The notes under the pieces were generated by a model. The model searched no databases and had not been told where the DNA came from. It worked only from the letters and a program-made list of their open reading frames with translations. A DNA stretch of 34,430 bases, from NCBI GenBank assembly GCA_030041435.1, contig JASHNW010000010.1:1-34430 (forward strand), written 5' to 3'. Position numbers and translations under genes: made by a program. Every line of letters starts with the position of its first letter. The stretch's first letter is position 1. Positions 15,636 to 24,060 of this stretch are shown here, piece by piece. This stretch comes from Acidobacteriaceae bacterium (GTDB lineage Bacteria; Acidobacteriota; Terriglobia; Terriglobales; Acidobacteriaceae).

Positions 15636-17348
15636 TCAACCCGTGGGACCGGTTTTGGCGATTTCGAGCAGGAGCGATTCGCCGTGCGACTGCATCATGC
15701 GGTCGACATTCGCGAGCACGCGCAGATAAGCGAACGCCGAGGCGGCGGCCAAAGCCAGCAGCACCGGCGTCGCCAGCCAGGGATGCCCGAAAGCGTTGCA
15801 GGGGATAAAGACCAGCGCCCCAACGCCCAGCGTGGCGGCCTGGATGAGGGTGCTGAGCAGGCTGTTGCCGAGCGCGCCCGGTTCGTTGCGCATCCGCGTC
15901 ATGCTCATGCGATAGGGCATCGCGATGGAAAGCGTATTGCCGAGTGCAAAATTGGCGGGAACGGCAAAGAGAACCCAGGCGGCGGTGGCGGCCGTTACGC
16001 TGGCCGCGGGGATCCCGAAACGGAACAAGACCAGACCGGAAATCAGAATTGCTTCGATTCCGAACAGAAGGCCGTAAAGGGCGTTCTTGCCGAGGATTAC
16101 GGCCCGCAGCGGCGTGGGCGACAGGTAATAAAAGCCGATGCCCGGGCCTTCCGCGCCGAGGCTGTTGTTCACCAGCCGGGTGAGGCCCGTGAACGCCCAG
16201 ACAATGCCGAGCGGCAGGGCGTAGGCGGAGCGCAGGGCGGAGGTGTTTCCGATGCGGAACGCGCTGCCAAACAGGAACACTAGCACCAGGGGAGCTGCCA
16301 GCGCGTAGAGCATGGGGCCGCTGCGCAGCAGATAGTGCAGGTCCTTCTCGAAGACAGCGCCCACCGGACCTGCCAGATCGAGGATGGCCCGCCCCTGCGT
16401 CTTTCCCGGAGCCAGGCGCCGCGGCGCTTCACTGAGGTTTTCGCCGCGGCTTTCCGACTGCAGCCGGAGAGCGAGCAGCCCTCCGATCGTCAGGGTGTAG
16501 AGGGCGAGTCCGCCGAGCGAAAGCGCACCGCTTTGGCGATGCTGCATGGGCAGCGCGATCGCGTTGGCGGCCAGACCGGGAGGAAAGACGGCCTGTACAT
16601 CCCAGACGCGAGGGGAGATGCGGGCGCTCTCATGGTGCGCGAGGGTGCCGGGTAAGTTGTTTCCGTAGTGGTGGAAGGCCGGATTAAAGGCCTGGGCGCC
16701 CAGTCCCAGAAACAGAAGGATTGCAGTGATGATCTCGCGCGTGCGCCGCTGCGCCATCCAGCGCTCCACCCAGGCGAGGATGGCGCGGGAAAGCAGCAGG
16801 TTGAAGAGCGCGAAGATGGCCAGCGTCGCGGCGGTGGCCAGCCAGAGATCCGGGCGCGCTGCGATGACGCCGATGCCGATGCCCAAGACCCAGAGCAGGC
16901 CGATCAGCGTCGAGGGCGCAGCGACGCCGTGGGCGAGATAGAGTGCGATCCACGAGCCGAAGCTGACGGGAAAGCGCAGCAGATAGCTGAGGTCGGGATT
17001 CTGACCGGCGAGCGCCGGCGCCAGCGTGGAAAAGAACTGCCACAGCGCGCATACCACCCAGAGCAGGATCGCAACAGCCAGGCGACGGCTGTGCGCAACC
17101 CCCTCCCACGCGGCAAAACCCATGCCCACGGCTGGTCCAAAGGCCATAGCGAAAAAGATGAAACCGGTGAGAACGCGTGCGCCCAGCTCGAAGCTGCCGC
17201 GCACGGTGCGCAGGGAGTTGACGAAGATGCGGCTTTGCATCCACACGAGGGCCGCGTACTGGCCGCGTGCAAGGGGGGACCAGATGCCACCGGAGCGGGC
17301 GGATGGCTGGGTCCCGGCGCTGCCCGGGCGGGCGCTCAGGCCAGCCAC
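15636..17348 (-). CDS. ABC-2 type exporter permease
   Basis: This 570-residue protein is strongly hydrophobic with about 10-12 possible membrane helices, divided by a polar stretch around residues 310-345 (the part containing RLQSESRGENLSEAPRR). It is the membrane partner of the ATPase encoded just upstream: its GTG start (17346-17348) lies inside the end of that gene, a 13-nt overlap showing translational coupling. EcsB-like and other large ABC-2 exporters have this arrangement. The cargo is unknown, and there is no neighbouring biosynthetic or resistance gene to suggest one. The first 30 residues, rich in Gly, Ser and Arg, look non-conserved, so a start at a later codon is possible. Confidence 0.85.
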   Translation of the reverse strand: MAGLSARPGSAGTQPSARSGGIWSPLARGQYAALVWMQSRIFVNSLRTVRGSFELGARVLTGFIFFAMAFGPAVGMGFAAWEGVAHSRRLAVAILLWVVCALWQFFSTLAPALAGQNPDLSYLLRFPVSFGSWIALYLAHGVAAPSTLIGLLWVLGIGIGVIAARPDLWLATAATLAIFALFNLLLSRAILAWVERWMAQRRTREIITAILLFLGLGAQAFNPAFHHYGNNLPGTLAHHESARISPRVWDVQAVFPPGLAANAIALPMQHRQSGALSLGGLALYTLTIGGLLALRLQSESRGENLSEAPRRLAPGKTQGRAILDLAGPVGAVFEKDLHYLLRSGPMLYALAAPLVLVFLFGSAFRIGNTSALRSAYALPLGIVWAFTGLTRLVNNSLGAEGPGIGFYYLSPTPLRAVILGKNALYGLLFGIEAILISGLVLFRFGIPAASVTAATAAWVLFAVPANFALGNTLSIAMPYRMSMTRMRNEPGALGNSLLSTLIQAATLGVGALVFIPCNAFGHPWLATPVLLALAAASAFAYLRVLANVDRMMQSHGESLLLEIAKTGPTG

Positions 17349-18139
17349 GAAAGCTCCGGCACCGCCTCCGCCTTCGCCTCGGGACCGGCGCCGCCGACCA
17401 CGCGCAGGAAGATCTCTTCGAGCGTGAGCTTTTCGCTGGCCTGGTCGCCGGCGAGCGCGACACCCGTGCGCAGCTCATCGAGCGAGCCGTTAGCGACAAG
17501 GCGGCCCTGGTGGATGATGGCGACGTGGCTGCAGAGGCGTTCGACGATCTCCAGCACATGCGAGGTGAGGAAGATGGTGGCGCCGCGCTCGGTCATGCGC
17601 TGCAGCATGGCTTTCAGCGTGCCGGCGGCGATGGCGTCCACGCCCTCGAAAGGCTCGTCGAGAAACAGCACGCGGGGCCCGTGAATGACGGCGGCGGCGA
17701 GGGCCAGCTTCTTCTGCATGCCGTGGGAGAAATCGGTAGCGAGCTTTTTGGGCTCGTCGGCCAGGTTCATAAAGTCGAGCAGCTCGCCGGTGCGGCGGTT
17801 GGTGGTCTCGCGGTCGAGGCCGTACATGCGGCCCACGAAGCGGAGGTACTCGGAGGCAGTGAGGCGCCCGAACAGCGCCAGTCCTTCGGGGACCACGCCG
17901 ATCTGGCGCTTGATTTCGATGGGGTGCGCGGCGAAATCGAAGCCGAGGAGCTGCACCTGGCCGGAGGTGGGCGCGAGCAGCCCGGTGAGCATCCTGATGG
18001 TGGTGGACTTGCCGGCTCCGTTGGGCCCGAGAAAGCCGAAGAACTGGCCCTGCGCGACGCTGAAGGTGAGGTTGTCGACAGCGGTGAACTGGCCGAAGCG
18101 GCGAGTCAGGTCGCGGGTGGCGATGGCCGGAGCGTCCAT
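17336..18139 (-). CDS. ABC transporter ATP-binding protein
   Basis: This 267-residue ATPase shows the Walker A motif GPNGAGKST (38-46), the signature-like loop FSHGMQKKLALAAA, the Walker B segment VLFLDEPFEGVD and the switch His in FLTSHVLEIVE. The FSHGMQKK form of the signature is common in the EcsA-like and ABC-2 exporter ATPases. It energises the permease encoded directly downstream. No strong ribosome binding site is seen before ATG 18139. The relic of a YdeI-like gene begins about 50 nt upstream on the other strand. Confidence 0.95.
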   Translation of the reverse strand: MDAPAIATRDLTRRFGQFTAVDNLTFSVAQGQFFGFLGPNGAGKSTTIRMLTGLLAPTSGQVQLLGFDFAAHPIEIKRQIGVVPEGLALFGRLTASEYLRFVGRMYGLDRETTNRRTGELLDFMNLADEPKKLATDFSHGMQKKLALAAAVIHGPRVLFLDEPFEGVDAIAAGTLKAMLQRMTERGATIFLTSHVLEIVERLCSHVAIIHQGRLVANGSLDELRTGVALAGDQASEKLTLEEIFLRVVGGAGPEAKAEAVPELSWLA

Positions 18140-18183
18140 TTGCAGGCAAGGATAGCACTGGGGCGGACGAACTCAGCGGATAG

Positions 18184-18298
18184 CTGGCTCGATGAATTGC
18201 CGGCCTGGACCGAGCTGGCAAAAAAGCCCGCAACCCGCGCCAGGCGCATCGCCAAATGCCTGACCCTGCTCGCCACAAAGCCAACCCCGAAGGGCTAA
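18184..18298 (+). pseudogene. C-terminal fragment of a YdeI/OmdA-like gene
   Basis: The frame reads WLDELPAWTELAKKPATRAR and continues RIAKCLTLLATK to a stop, matching the end of the intact gene at 23112-23582 (DWVEQAKKPETRASRIAKCL). There is no start codon or N-terminal domain. It is the ydeI-like end of the inverted ~500-bp duplication and is preceded by two heptamer-like units (AGCGGAT, AGCTGGC). Confidence 0.85.
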
Positions 18299-18692
18299 TT
18301 CCCTCGGGGCTTCCACGTTTCGCGCTGCATTGCGCCGACCGGCCACCAGCTCCCGGCTACCAGCTATCCGCTAGTAGTACAGATACTTCCTCCACTTCAG
18401 ATCCGAGTGCCCGATCATCCGCATAATGTGCCGGCTGGTGTGCAGCGTGAAGGGCCGCGGCTCCCGCTGCAGCTTCATGTGCTCCAGCTCGTGCAGCAGA
18501 TGATTGCCCTTGCGCCGGTTGCAGCTGTGGCAGGCTGCCACCAGGTTCTCCCACGTCGAGGCGCCGCCGCGCGACCGCGGCACCACGTGGTCCAGCGTCA
18601 GCTCCGCGGAAGGCAGCACCACCCCGCAGTACTGGCACGTATTCCGGTCCCGCAGCAAGATGTTCTTCCGGCTCAGCGCCCGCGTCTGGTGC
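18191..18692. repeat. Inverted duplication, copy 1 (HNH end + YdeI end)
   Basis: This ~500-bp block is repeated in inverted orientation at about 22690-23217. It covers the ydeI-like fragment, the intergenic DNA with heptamers, and the 3' half of the HNH gene. In this copy HNH is intact and ydeI is truncated. Boundaries are estimated by eye from the last alignable bases. Confidence 0.85.
18347..18374. repeat. Heptamer repeat array at the HNH stop codon
   Basis: Four 7-nt units can be read: CAGCTCC, CGGCTAC, CAGCTAT, CCGCTAG. They run into the stop codon of the HNH gene (18371-18373). The corresponding position in the second copy of the block carries about eight units. Confidence 0.65.
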
Positions 18693-18988
18693 GGAATCCT
18701 CCGGTACTCCAGCAGCCGGATTACGGACGGCAGCGAGATCCGCACGCGCGCCGAATGCAGCTCCGTCCCCTGCTCCTCTTCGGTGCGCGCCACGCCCTTC
18801 AGCACCAGCACCAGCGCCCGCCGCGCCCCGCAAATATTAATCGGCTCGTAGGAGGCGTTCAGCACCAGCACCGGAGTCTGCATCGCGTGCGTGGTGGTCA
18901 CCACGCGCACCCCGTCGTCTCCGGGGGCCGTCTGCGGCCGCCCCAGTGTCTGCCTGCGCGCGTGCACTCCAGCTTTCCCCAGCGACAT
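18371..18988 (-). CDS. HNH endonuclease
   Basis: This 205-residue protein has a C-terminal HNH domain: zinc ligands C118/C121 (CQYC) and C153/C156 (CHSCN), the catalytic-type D133-H134 ([13 protein letters not shown]), and Asn148 in TWENLV. Standalone proteins with the opening [14 protein letters not shown] and this HNH are widespread in bacteria; their role is unsettled. ATG 18988 has an excellent ribosome binding site (GGGGGAGGAACA). The alternative ATG at 18883, where the conserved sequence begins, has none, so I use the longer form. A second, damaged copy of the HNH part lies inverted at 22690-23075. Confidence 0.9.
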   Translation of the reverse strand: MSLGKAGVHARRQTLGRPQTAPGDDGVRVVTTTHAMQTPVLVLNASYEPINICGARRALVLVLKGVARTEEEQGTELHSARVRISLPSVIRLLEYRRIPHQTRALSRKNILLRDRNTCQYCGVVLPSAELTLDHVVPRSRGGASTWENLVAACHSCNRRKGNHLLHELEHMKLQREPRPFTLHTSRHIMRMIGHSDLKWRKYLYY

Positions 18989-19062
18989 TGTTCCTCCCCC
19001 ATCGGATTTTGTCGTTGTGTCCGGATTGCCAGACCAGACTGGTTATCGTGCTGTGCCGCGGG

Positions 19063-20127
19063 TCAGCGGCCTTCCTCCCAAAACGCAATATCGTCTGTCA
19101 TCGGAAGCTCAGCAACAATCGCCGGCTCCGCGTTCTGCACTCTGTGTGCCGCATCCTCTCTCTGCGCCCGCGCCAGTGTCGCCACCCACACTCGCGCCGC
19201 ACCAGCGCTCCTGAGGGCCTTCGCGCACGCGCGCGACGTCGCGCCGGTAGTGTAAATGTCGTCGATCACCAGCACGTCGCGCCCATCGACCGCCAGCGGC
19301 TTCGGCGCAAAAAAAGCACCACGGACATTCTCGCGGCGCCCGTGTGGGCTCAGGCCCGCCTGACTTTCGGTCGCGCGCCGTCTCTCCAGCGCGTTCTCCG
19401 CCAGTGTCAGCCCCATTTCCGGCCGCCGCCGCCGCATGGTCCGCACGGCGCCTTGCGCCAGCAGTTGCGACTGGTTAAAACCCCTCTGCCGCCACTTGCC
19501 GCTAAACAGCGGAACCGGCACCACCACGATATTGCCGGGCAATCCCGGAATCGCCAGCACCTGCTCCGCCACCAGCACGCCCAGCCGCTGCGCCACCGGC
19601 TCCATCCCGTCGTACTTCAGCAGATGCACCAGGGCCTTCAGCGTCCCGGCGTACACGCCGTGCGCGACTGCTTTCTCGAATGGAGGCGGCGCCGCCCGGC
19701 AAACCCGGCACAACATCTCCGCTTCGCTGGGTGCCCCATCCTGGTCGCTCCGGCCGTCCGAAGCGGCAGGCTGGGCGAGAGCTTCGCCGCAGCGCACGCA
19801 CAGCGCCCCGGCTTGCGCCGGCAAATCGTTCCAGCAGGAATCGCAGACAGGCAGGAGAGTAAATCCGGAAAGCGGCAGGCCGCACACGCGGCAATCGGCG
19901 GGGAAGATAACGGAGGTGAGACTGTGCAGGGAGCCCGTCGCCGTACTTCGCAACACGCGCACCACGGCGCGCCACGCGGTCAGATCGGAGGAAGGGATGT
20001 GAGGGCCGCGCGCTTTCCGCTGAACCCGCTTCGGGTTCACAGCATGGCTCGTCAGCGAAACGCTCTGACTACGGAAGACGCACCTCACTGCGGAAGCCGC
20101 AATCCGCTCCCGGCTCCCGTTGGCCAT
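19063..20127 (-). CDS. comF: ComF family phosphoribosyltransferase-like protein
   Basis: The protein has an N-terminal double zinc ribbon (CRVCG, CDSCW, CVRCG, CRVCR) and a C-terminal phosphoribosyltransferase-type domain with the PRPP-loop-like VLVIDDIYTTGAT. The segment VVPVPLFSGKWRQRGFNQSQ is typical of ComF. In naturally transformable bacteria ComF helps process imported single-stranded DNA; elsewhere its role is unclear. At 354 residues it is about 100 longer than usual because of a basic N-terminal extension without similarity I recognise. The true start may be an internal GTG about 55 residues downstream. It is encoded just upstream of the HNH gene on the same strand. Confidence 0.9.
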   Translation of the reverse strand: MANGSRERIAASAVRCVFRSQSVSLTSHAVNPKRVQRKARGPHIPSSDLTAWRAVVRVLRSTATGSLHSLTSVIFPADCRVCGLPLSGFTLLPVCDSCWNDLPAQAGALCVRCGEALAQPAASDGRSDQDGAPSEAEMLCRVCRAAPPPFEKAVAHGVYAGTLKALVHLLKYDGMEPVAQRLGVLVAEQVLAIPGLPGNIVVVPVPLFSGKWRQRGFNQSQLLAQGAVRTMRRRRPEMGLTLAENALERRRATESQAGLSPHGRRENVRGAFFAPKPLAVDGRDVLVIDDIYTTGATSRACAKALRSAGAARVWVATLARAQREDAAHRVQNAEPAIVAELPMTDDIAFWEEGR

Positions 20128-20222
20128 TAGTATAAGCGCACGCCCGCGGCCTGGCAATCGCCCTCGTCCTGCCCACATTCTGACGCGGCTATCCGCTGCG
20201 CAACGCCGCGGCAGCCCTGGCG

Positions 20223-21602
20223 CTACCGCCTGTAGACCACCCCACCCTTCATCACAAAGCTCACCCGCTCCACCGCGGCGATGTCTTCCAGCGGATTTCC
20301 GGGTACCGCAATCATATCCGCGTAGTATCCCGGTTTCAGCCGGCCCACCTTATCCCCCATCATGAGAATGTTCGCCCCGTTCCGATAATCCGCCTCCAGC
20401 ACGGCCAAAGGGGTCATCCCGTACTGCACCATCAGCTCGAACTCGCGCGCCTGGGTGCCATGCGGAAAAGGGCCCACGTCCGACCCCACCGCAAACGGAA
20501 TCCCCGCCGCCACCTGGCGCTTGAACTCGTGAATCTTGTAGTCCAGCATCGCGTGCTCCCGCGCCGCGGCGGCCGGCGAAGGAGCATGGTCGGCGAAGTA
20601 CTCGAAAATCGTGAACGTCGGCACCGCCGGAATGTGCTTTTCCTTCATCAGCTGCATGGTCGCGTCGCTCAGCTGCGTCGCGTGGTCGATTGACGCTACC
20701 CCCGCCTCCGCCGCAAACAACGCCCCCGGCTCGCCCTGATCGTGAACGCCCACATTCGTCCCCAGCCGCGCCGCCTCCCCGATCGCCGTCTTCAACTCGT
20801 CCACTGTGTATTGATACGGCGTATGAAAATCCCAGAACTCGGCATCGCCCGGCTGCGGCCCCAGCGGAAGGTGCTCGCAGATCGGATCGCCCAGACACGG
20901 AGCCGTGCCCGGCGGGACCATCCGGTCCGGCCCCGTCTCATAGATCTTCACGAAGCTCGACCCCTCTTTGTGCTGCTCGCGGATCGTTTCCACCAGCTGC
21001 TCCGCGTCGTTGGCGTAATCGGCATTCCCCAGCACATGCTGCGCCGGGTTGAACCCGATCGCGTCCTCATGCCCGCCCAGTATCGAGATGGCATTCCCGC
21101 TGATGCGCAGTCGCGGCCCCGGAATCAGCCCCGCGTCGATGGCATTCCGCACGGCCGTGTCTGCCGAGCCCGCACCCTCCGTCCCCATATCGCGCTCGGC
21201 CGTAAATCCCGCCATCAGATCCGCCTTCGCCGCCAGCGTCGCCTGAATCGTCCGTTCCGGCACAGATTCAACCACCGTCTGCAAATCCTCCGCCGTCCCC
21301 GGATGTAGAAACAGGTGTACGTGCGCGTCGATGAGCCCCGGCATCAGCGTCGTGTCGCCCAAGTCGATCAGTTCTGCGCCCGCCGGGCGATCGACCGACG
21401 TCCCTGCCGCCACAATCCGTTCGCCCTCGACCAGCACCTCGCCGGGGGCGACGATCTTTCCGGCATCCACATCGAACAGCCGCGCCGCATGCAGCACGAT
21501 CGGATGGTTCGCAGGCGCGGCAGGCGTCTCCTGCGCAGGCGCGCCCAGCGTACCAGCCAACCCCACCAGCAAAGTAAAGAACCACAGTCGACAATCCTGC
21601 AC
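20223..21602 (-). CDS. Secreted amidohydrolase (imidazolonepropionase/prolidase-like)
   Basis: This 459-residue protein has an N-terminal signal peptide (QDCRLWFFTLLVGLAGTLGA) and an amidohydrolase-superfamily metal-dependent hydrolase. Expected metal ligands are visible: HVH in GLIDAHVHLF, the Lys in FVKIYE, His in NVGVHDQG, His in SIDHATQ and Asp in AVGSDVGPFP. The Ile-Lys/Glu-type site and length fit the imidazolonepropionase-like exported peptidases or lactonases. The substrate is not predictable. I place the start at GTG 21602, because GGAGGGAG lies 4 nt upstream and the resulting N-terminus is a clean signal peptide; an upstream start at 21641 would bury it. Confidence 0.88.
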   Translation of the reverse strand: MQDCRLWFFTLLVGLAGTLGAPAQETPAAPANHPIVLHAARLFDVDAGKIVAPGEVLVEGERIVAAGTSVDRPAGAELIDLGDTTLMPGLIDAHVHLFLHPGTAEDLQTVVESVPERTIQATLAAKADLMAGFTAERDMGTEGAGSADTAVRNAIDAGLIPGPRLRISGNAISILGGHEDAIGFNPAQHVLGNADYANDAEQLVETIREQHKEGSSFVKIYETGPDRMVPPGTAPCLGDPICEHLPLGPQPGDAEFWDFHTPYQYTVDELKTAIGEAARLGTNVGVHDQGEPGALFAAEAGVASIDHATQLSDATMQLMKEKHIPAVPTFTIFEYFADHAPSPAAAAREHAMLDYKIHEFKRQVAAGIPFAVGSDVGPFPHGTQAREFELMVQYGMTPLAVLEADYRNGANILMMGDKVGRLKPGYYADMIAVPGNPLEDIAAVERVSFVMKGGVVYRR

Positions 21603-21650
21603 GGGGCTCCCTCCAAACGGCTTCCCAGAATAGCAGAGCACCGGCGGCGC

Positions 21651-22439
21651 TCACCGCCCAAACGCATACGTCAGCTGAAACAACCCGTTGTCGATTCCCG
21701 GATTCTCCTCGGCCGTGCCGGCATTCGAGATGTGATGATAGCGGTACTCCAGCCGAAACGAACGCGTCGTGCTCTGAAACCACTCCACCCCTGCGCCCAG
21801 ATCGAAAGTGAAGTTGAACGAGCCCGCGTAGGCTACCGGGATCGCCTGCGTCGCGTACATATACCCGCCGTGGCCGGCCATGAACGGCTGCAGACGCCGG
21901 CGGGGCAGAAAATTCCATTGCATCCCCACTGGCGAGATTGCCTGCCCAATCGTCCACCGCCGTCCGTGGCAGAACTGATAAACCGTCCCCGCAGCGGCCA
22001 CACCATTACTCGTGTAGGAGTAGGTTCTCTCCGTGACCGCGCAGGAAACCAGTGGTCCTGCGTTGTAATCCACGGTCTGCACGGTGGGCTCAGTCTCGGC
22101 GATCTTTTCCTGGCCCTGTGGATCGCTCTCCAGCGCAACCGGCAGGATCTCTGCGCTGTACTGCCAGTTCGCAATCCGGCCGATCCAGAGCCGCCGGTCA
22201 TAGGCAGCGCCAAGACTCAGCAGCTTCCGATTCTCCGCGTATCCCAGCAGCATATGGCTGGAGTCGTTTGAGTATGCCGCGAAGACGCCGAAGGTATTAG
22301 CTCGGCCGTAGAAAGGGTGCTCCGCAGCGGTCTGCGCAAGACCGCGCCCATGCAGAGCCGACAGAAAGAGGAAAGCGAGGAGGCAAACAGCGCGGCCGGC
22401 GCGGGACGGGCATTGAACTCCGTGCTTCAGCATCAACAT
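21651..22439 (-). CDS. Acyloxyacyl hydrolase / PagL-like lipid A deacylase
   Basis: This 262-residue protein has a signal peptide (MLMLKHGVQCPSRAGRAVCL and following hydrophobic stretch ending ALHGRGLAQ) and a beta-barrel-like remainder with alternating aromatic residues ending in YAFGR, as outer-membrane proteins do. The segment LEYRYHHISNAG, followed by NPGIDN, matches the PagL active-site region, where His and Ser (HIS) act with an acidic residue. PagL removes the 3-O-acyl chain of lipid A and so alters the outer surface. It is larger than PagL itself (about 150-190 residues), so the substrate may differ. AGAGG lies upstream of ATG 22439. It is on the same strand as, and just upstream of, the amidohydrolase gene. 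Confidence 0.8.
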   Translation of the reverse strand: MLMLKHGVQCPSRAGRAVCLLAFLFLSALHGRGLAQTAAEHPFYGRANTFGVFAAYSNDSSHMLLGYAENRKLLSLGAAYDRRLWIGRIANWQYSAEILPVALESDPQGQEKIAETEPTVQTVDYNAGPLVSCAVTERTYSYTSNGVAAAGTVYQFCHGRRWTIGQAISPVGMQWNFLPRRRLQPFMAGHGGYMYATQAIPVAYAGSFNFTFDLGAGVEWFQSTTRSFRLEYRYHHISNAGTAEENPGIDNGLFQLTYAFGR

Positions 22440-22633
22440 CGCGCTTACGGCCTCTTGGGAGACTGCCCGCCCGGTCCGACGTGCCGCGGAGAAGGCCAGT
22501 GTACGGCAATTCCTGAGTTCCTGTGGCCTTGCGGATGCAGTGCAAGGTTGCCGCTCCCTGAGGTCGCGTCGACTTGAGTGCAGCGGCTTCGGGATGCGCC
22601 GACTCAGGAATTGCGATAGTGCACGCCCGGGAG

Positions 22634-22673
22634 TGTATCGAGCTGTGCGAACGCGCCCGCACAGGTCGATACA
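22634..22673. other. 16-bp hairpin upstream of the PagL-like gene
   Basis: TGTATCGAGCTGTGCG (22634-22649) and CGCACAGGTCGATACA (22658-22673) pair over 16 bp with one mismatch around an 8-nt loop. It lies in a 250-nt non-coding stretch between the PagL-like gene and the damaged HNH copy, about 15 nt from the edge of the inverted duplication. No T-run is present. Confidence 0.5.
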
Positions 22674-22689
22674 CCCCAGGCCCGGAGAA

Positions 22690-23075
22690 GGAAGCCACCG
22701 CAGACGCGAGCGCCGAACCGGAAGAACATCTTGCTGCGGGACCGGAATACGTGCCAGTACTGCAGGGTGGTGCTGCCTTCGGCGGAGCTGACGCTGGAAC
22801 CCGTGGTGCCGCGGTCGCGCGGCGGCGCGTCGACGTGGGAGAACCTGGTGGCAGCGTGCCACAGCTGCAACCGGCGCAAGGGCAATCATCTGCTGCACGA
22901 ACTGGAGCACATGAAGCTGCAGCGGGAGCCGCGGCCCTTCACGCTGCACACCAGCCGGCACATTATGCGGATGATCGGGCACTCGGATCTGAAGTGGAGG
23001 AAGTATCTGTACTACCAGCTGATAGTGGATAGCGGACAGCGGATAGCTGGTTGCCAGGAACTGGTGGCCGGTTGA
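22690..23075 (+). pseudogene. Truncated and mutated copy of the HNH endonuclease gene
   Basis: The frame from about 22731 reads the HNH part of the gene at 18371-18988 with near identity, but the first half is missing and the copy is inverted relative to it. The active site is damaged: the intact LTLDHVV reads LTLEPVV here (Asp-His to Glu-Pro), and CQYCG reads CQYCR. The stop of the intact gene is lost, so the frame runs on through the heptamer repeats to 23075. It is a relic, not a working nuclease. Confidence 0.85.
23017..23072. repeat. Heptamer repeat array in duplication copy 2
   Basis: Eight 7-nt units can be read: AGCTGAT, AGTGGAT, AGCGGAC, AGCGGAT, AGCTGGT, TGCCAGG, AACTGGT, GGCCGGT. 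The homologous place in copy 1 (18347-18374) has four. Expansion or loss of units occurred after the duplication. Confidence 0.7.
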
Positions 23076-23111
23076 CGCAACGCGGCGCGAAACGTGGAAG
23101 CCCCGAGGGGA

Positions 23112-23582
23112 TTAGCCCTTCGTGGTTTGCTTTGTGGCGAGCAGGGTGAGGCATTTGGCGATACGGCTGGCGCGGGTTTCGGGTTTTTTTGCCTGCTCGA
23201 CCCAGTCCACCAGTTCCTTGCGATGGGAATAGGACAAGGCCGTGAAGGCTTTTTCTTCGCGCGGGGATTGCTGCAACACTTTTTTGAGATCGGCGGGGAC
23301 GGCTACGGTGCGCGGAGCGGTATCCGGCTCCATGACCACGGAGACGGTGTCGCCGGTTTTGGCTTTGGCGCCTTCCTGCATCTGCTTGTTGAAGGCCATG
23401 TAGAAGACGCCCTGGCCGCGCGGCATGAGGGAGCTGCGGAAGGGAAATCCATTCAGGGTGCCGCGAACGGCGATGCGAGCTTTGGTGCCGAAGGCTTTTT
23501 CGACGCTGAAGGGGACGTCGAGGTGCGTCCACGCGCCGTTGGGGCCGCGGCCGATGAGTTTGGCTGTGAATTTTTGCTTCAC
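23112..23582 (-). CDS. YdeI/OmpD-associated (DUF1905 + OmdA) family protein
   Basis: This 156-residue cytoplasmic protein has a DUF1905-like beta-rich N-terminal domain (about 1-90, with KARIAVRGTLNGFPFRSSLM) and an OmdA/YdeI-type helical C-terminus (about 110-150, with FTALSYSHRKELVDWVEQAK and RIAKCL). YdeI-like proteins are linked to stress or antimicrobial-peptide tolerance in some bacteria, but their biochemistry is not known. The start is GTG 23582, with AGGAG 7 nt upstream. The C-terminal part is duplicated as a fragment at 18184-18298. Confidence 0.85.
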   Translation of the reverse strand: MKQKFTAKLIGRGPNGAWTHLDVPFSVEKAFGTKARIAVRGTLNGFPFRSSLMPRGQGVFYMAFNKQMQEGAKAKTGDTVSVVMEPDTAPRTVAVPADLKKVLQQSPREEKAFTALSYSHRKELVDWVEQAKKPETRASRIAKCLTLLATKQTTKG

Positions 23583-23621
23583 GATGTCTCCTGGAGTGAT
23601 GTCGGGAGTTGTGATCTGCCG

Positions 23622-24008
23622 TCAGCAGGGTGGATCGGCCCAGGCGGTATCGCAGAAGACGCTCCAGCTCCTGATCTTTCCGGATTCCACTTCGGCCAGC
23701 CATGCGGCGGCAACCTGCCAGGTTCCGGGCAGGATCCGGTCGGCGACTCGCCACCCTCCGCCCGCTTCGCCAAACAGGGCGGCGTGGTTTTCTGCAGCGA
23801 AGCTTTGATGGATGCGGATCCAGTAGCCGGGGTAGGCGCGAAAGAAGTGCTGCCAGCCGGCGATCAGCTTCTCTGCGCCGGAGAAGCTGTTGCCGCGCGC
23901 GTCGGTGAAGGTGTGGTCGTCTGTCATGAGGGCGCGCAAGGCGACGAGGTCGGCCGCGTTAATGGCAGCGACGAAGGCACCGGCAACTTCAAGGCTCGCA
24001 GCGGTCAC
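23622..24008 (-). CDS. SnoaL/NTF2-like protein, copy A
   Basis: This 128-residue single-domain protein has the cone-shaped NTF2 fold by sequence: AFVAAINAADLVALRALMTDDHTF at the start (helix and Asp-His), then GWQHFFRAYPGYWIR and AALFGEAGGGWR. Such proteins often bind small molecules, or are isomerase-like or polyketide-cyclase-like; no function can be assigned. The start is taken as GTG 24008, with GGGAG upstream. The protein is clearly paralogous to the one at 27517-27945, with the tricorn-like gene between. It may share a transcript with the tricorn-like gene, which ends 52 nt upstream. Confidence 0.75.
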   Translation of the reverse strand: MTAASLEVAGAFVAAINAADLVALRALMTDDHTFTDARGNSFSGAEKLIAGWQHFFRAYPGYWIRIHQSFAAENHAALFGEAGGGWRVADRILPGTWQVAAAWLAEVESGKIRSWSVFCDTAWADPPC

Positions 24009-24060
24009 GGACCGAGCTCCCGATGGACGCAATGTACCATCGGGCGCCGGCGCACCTGCG

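Larger units (their letters stand above)
22690..23217. repeat. Inverted duplication, copy 2 (HNH end + YdeI end)
   Basis: This is the inverted partner of about 18191-18692. In this copy the YdeI-like gene is intact and HNH is the broken one. The block is about 26 nt longer than copy 1, close to the four additional heptamer units at 23017-23072. Confidence 0.85.
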
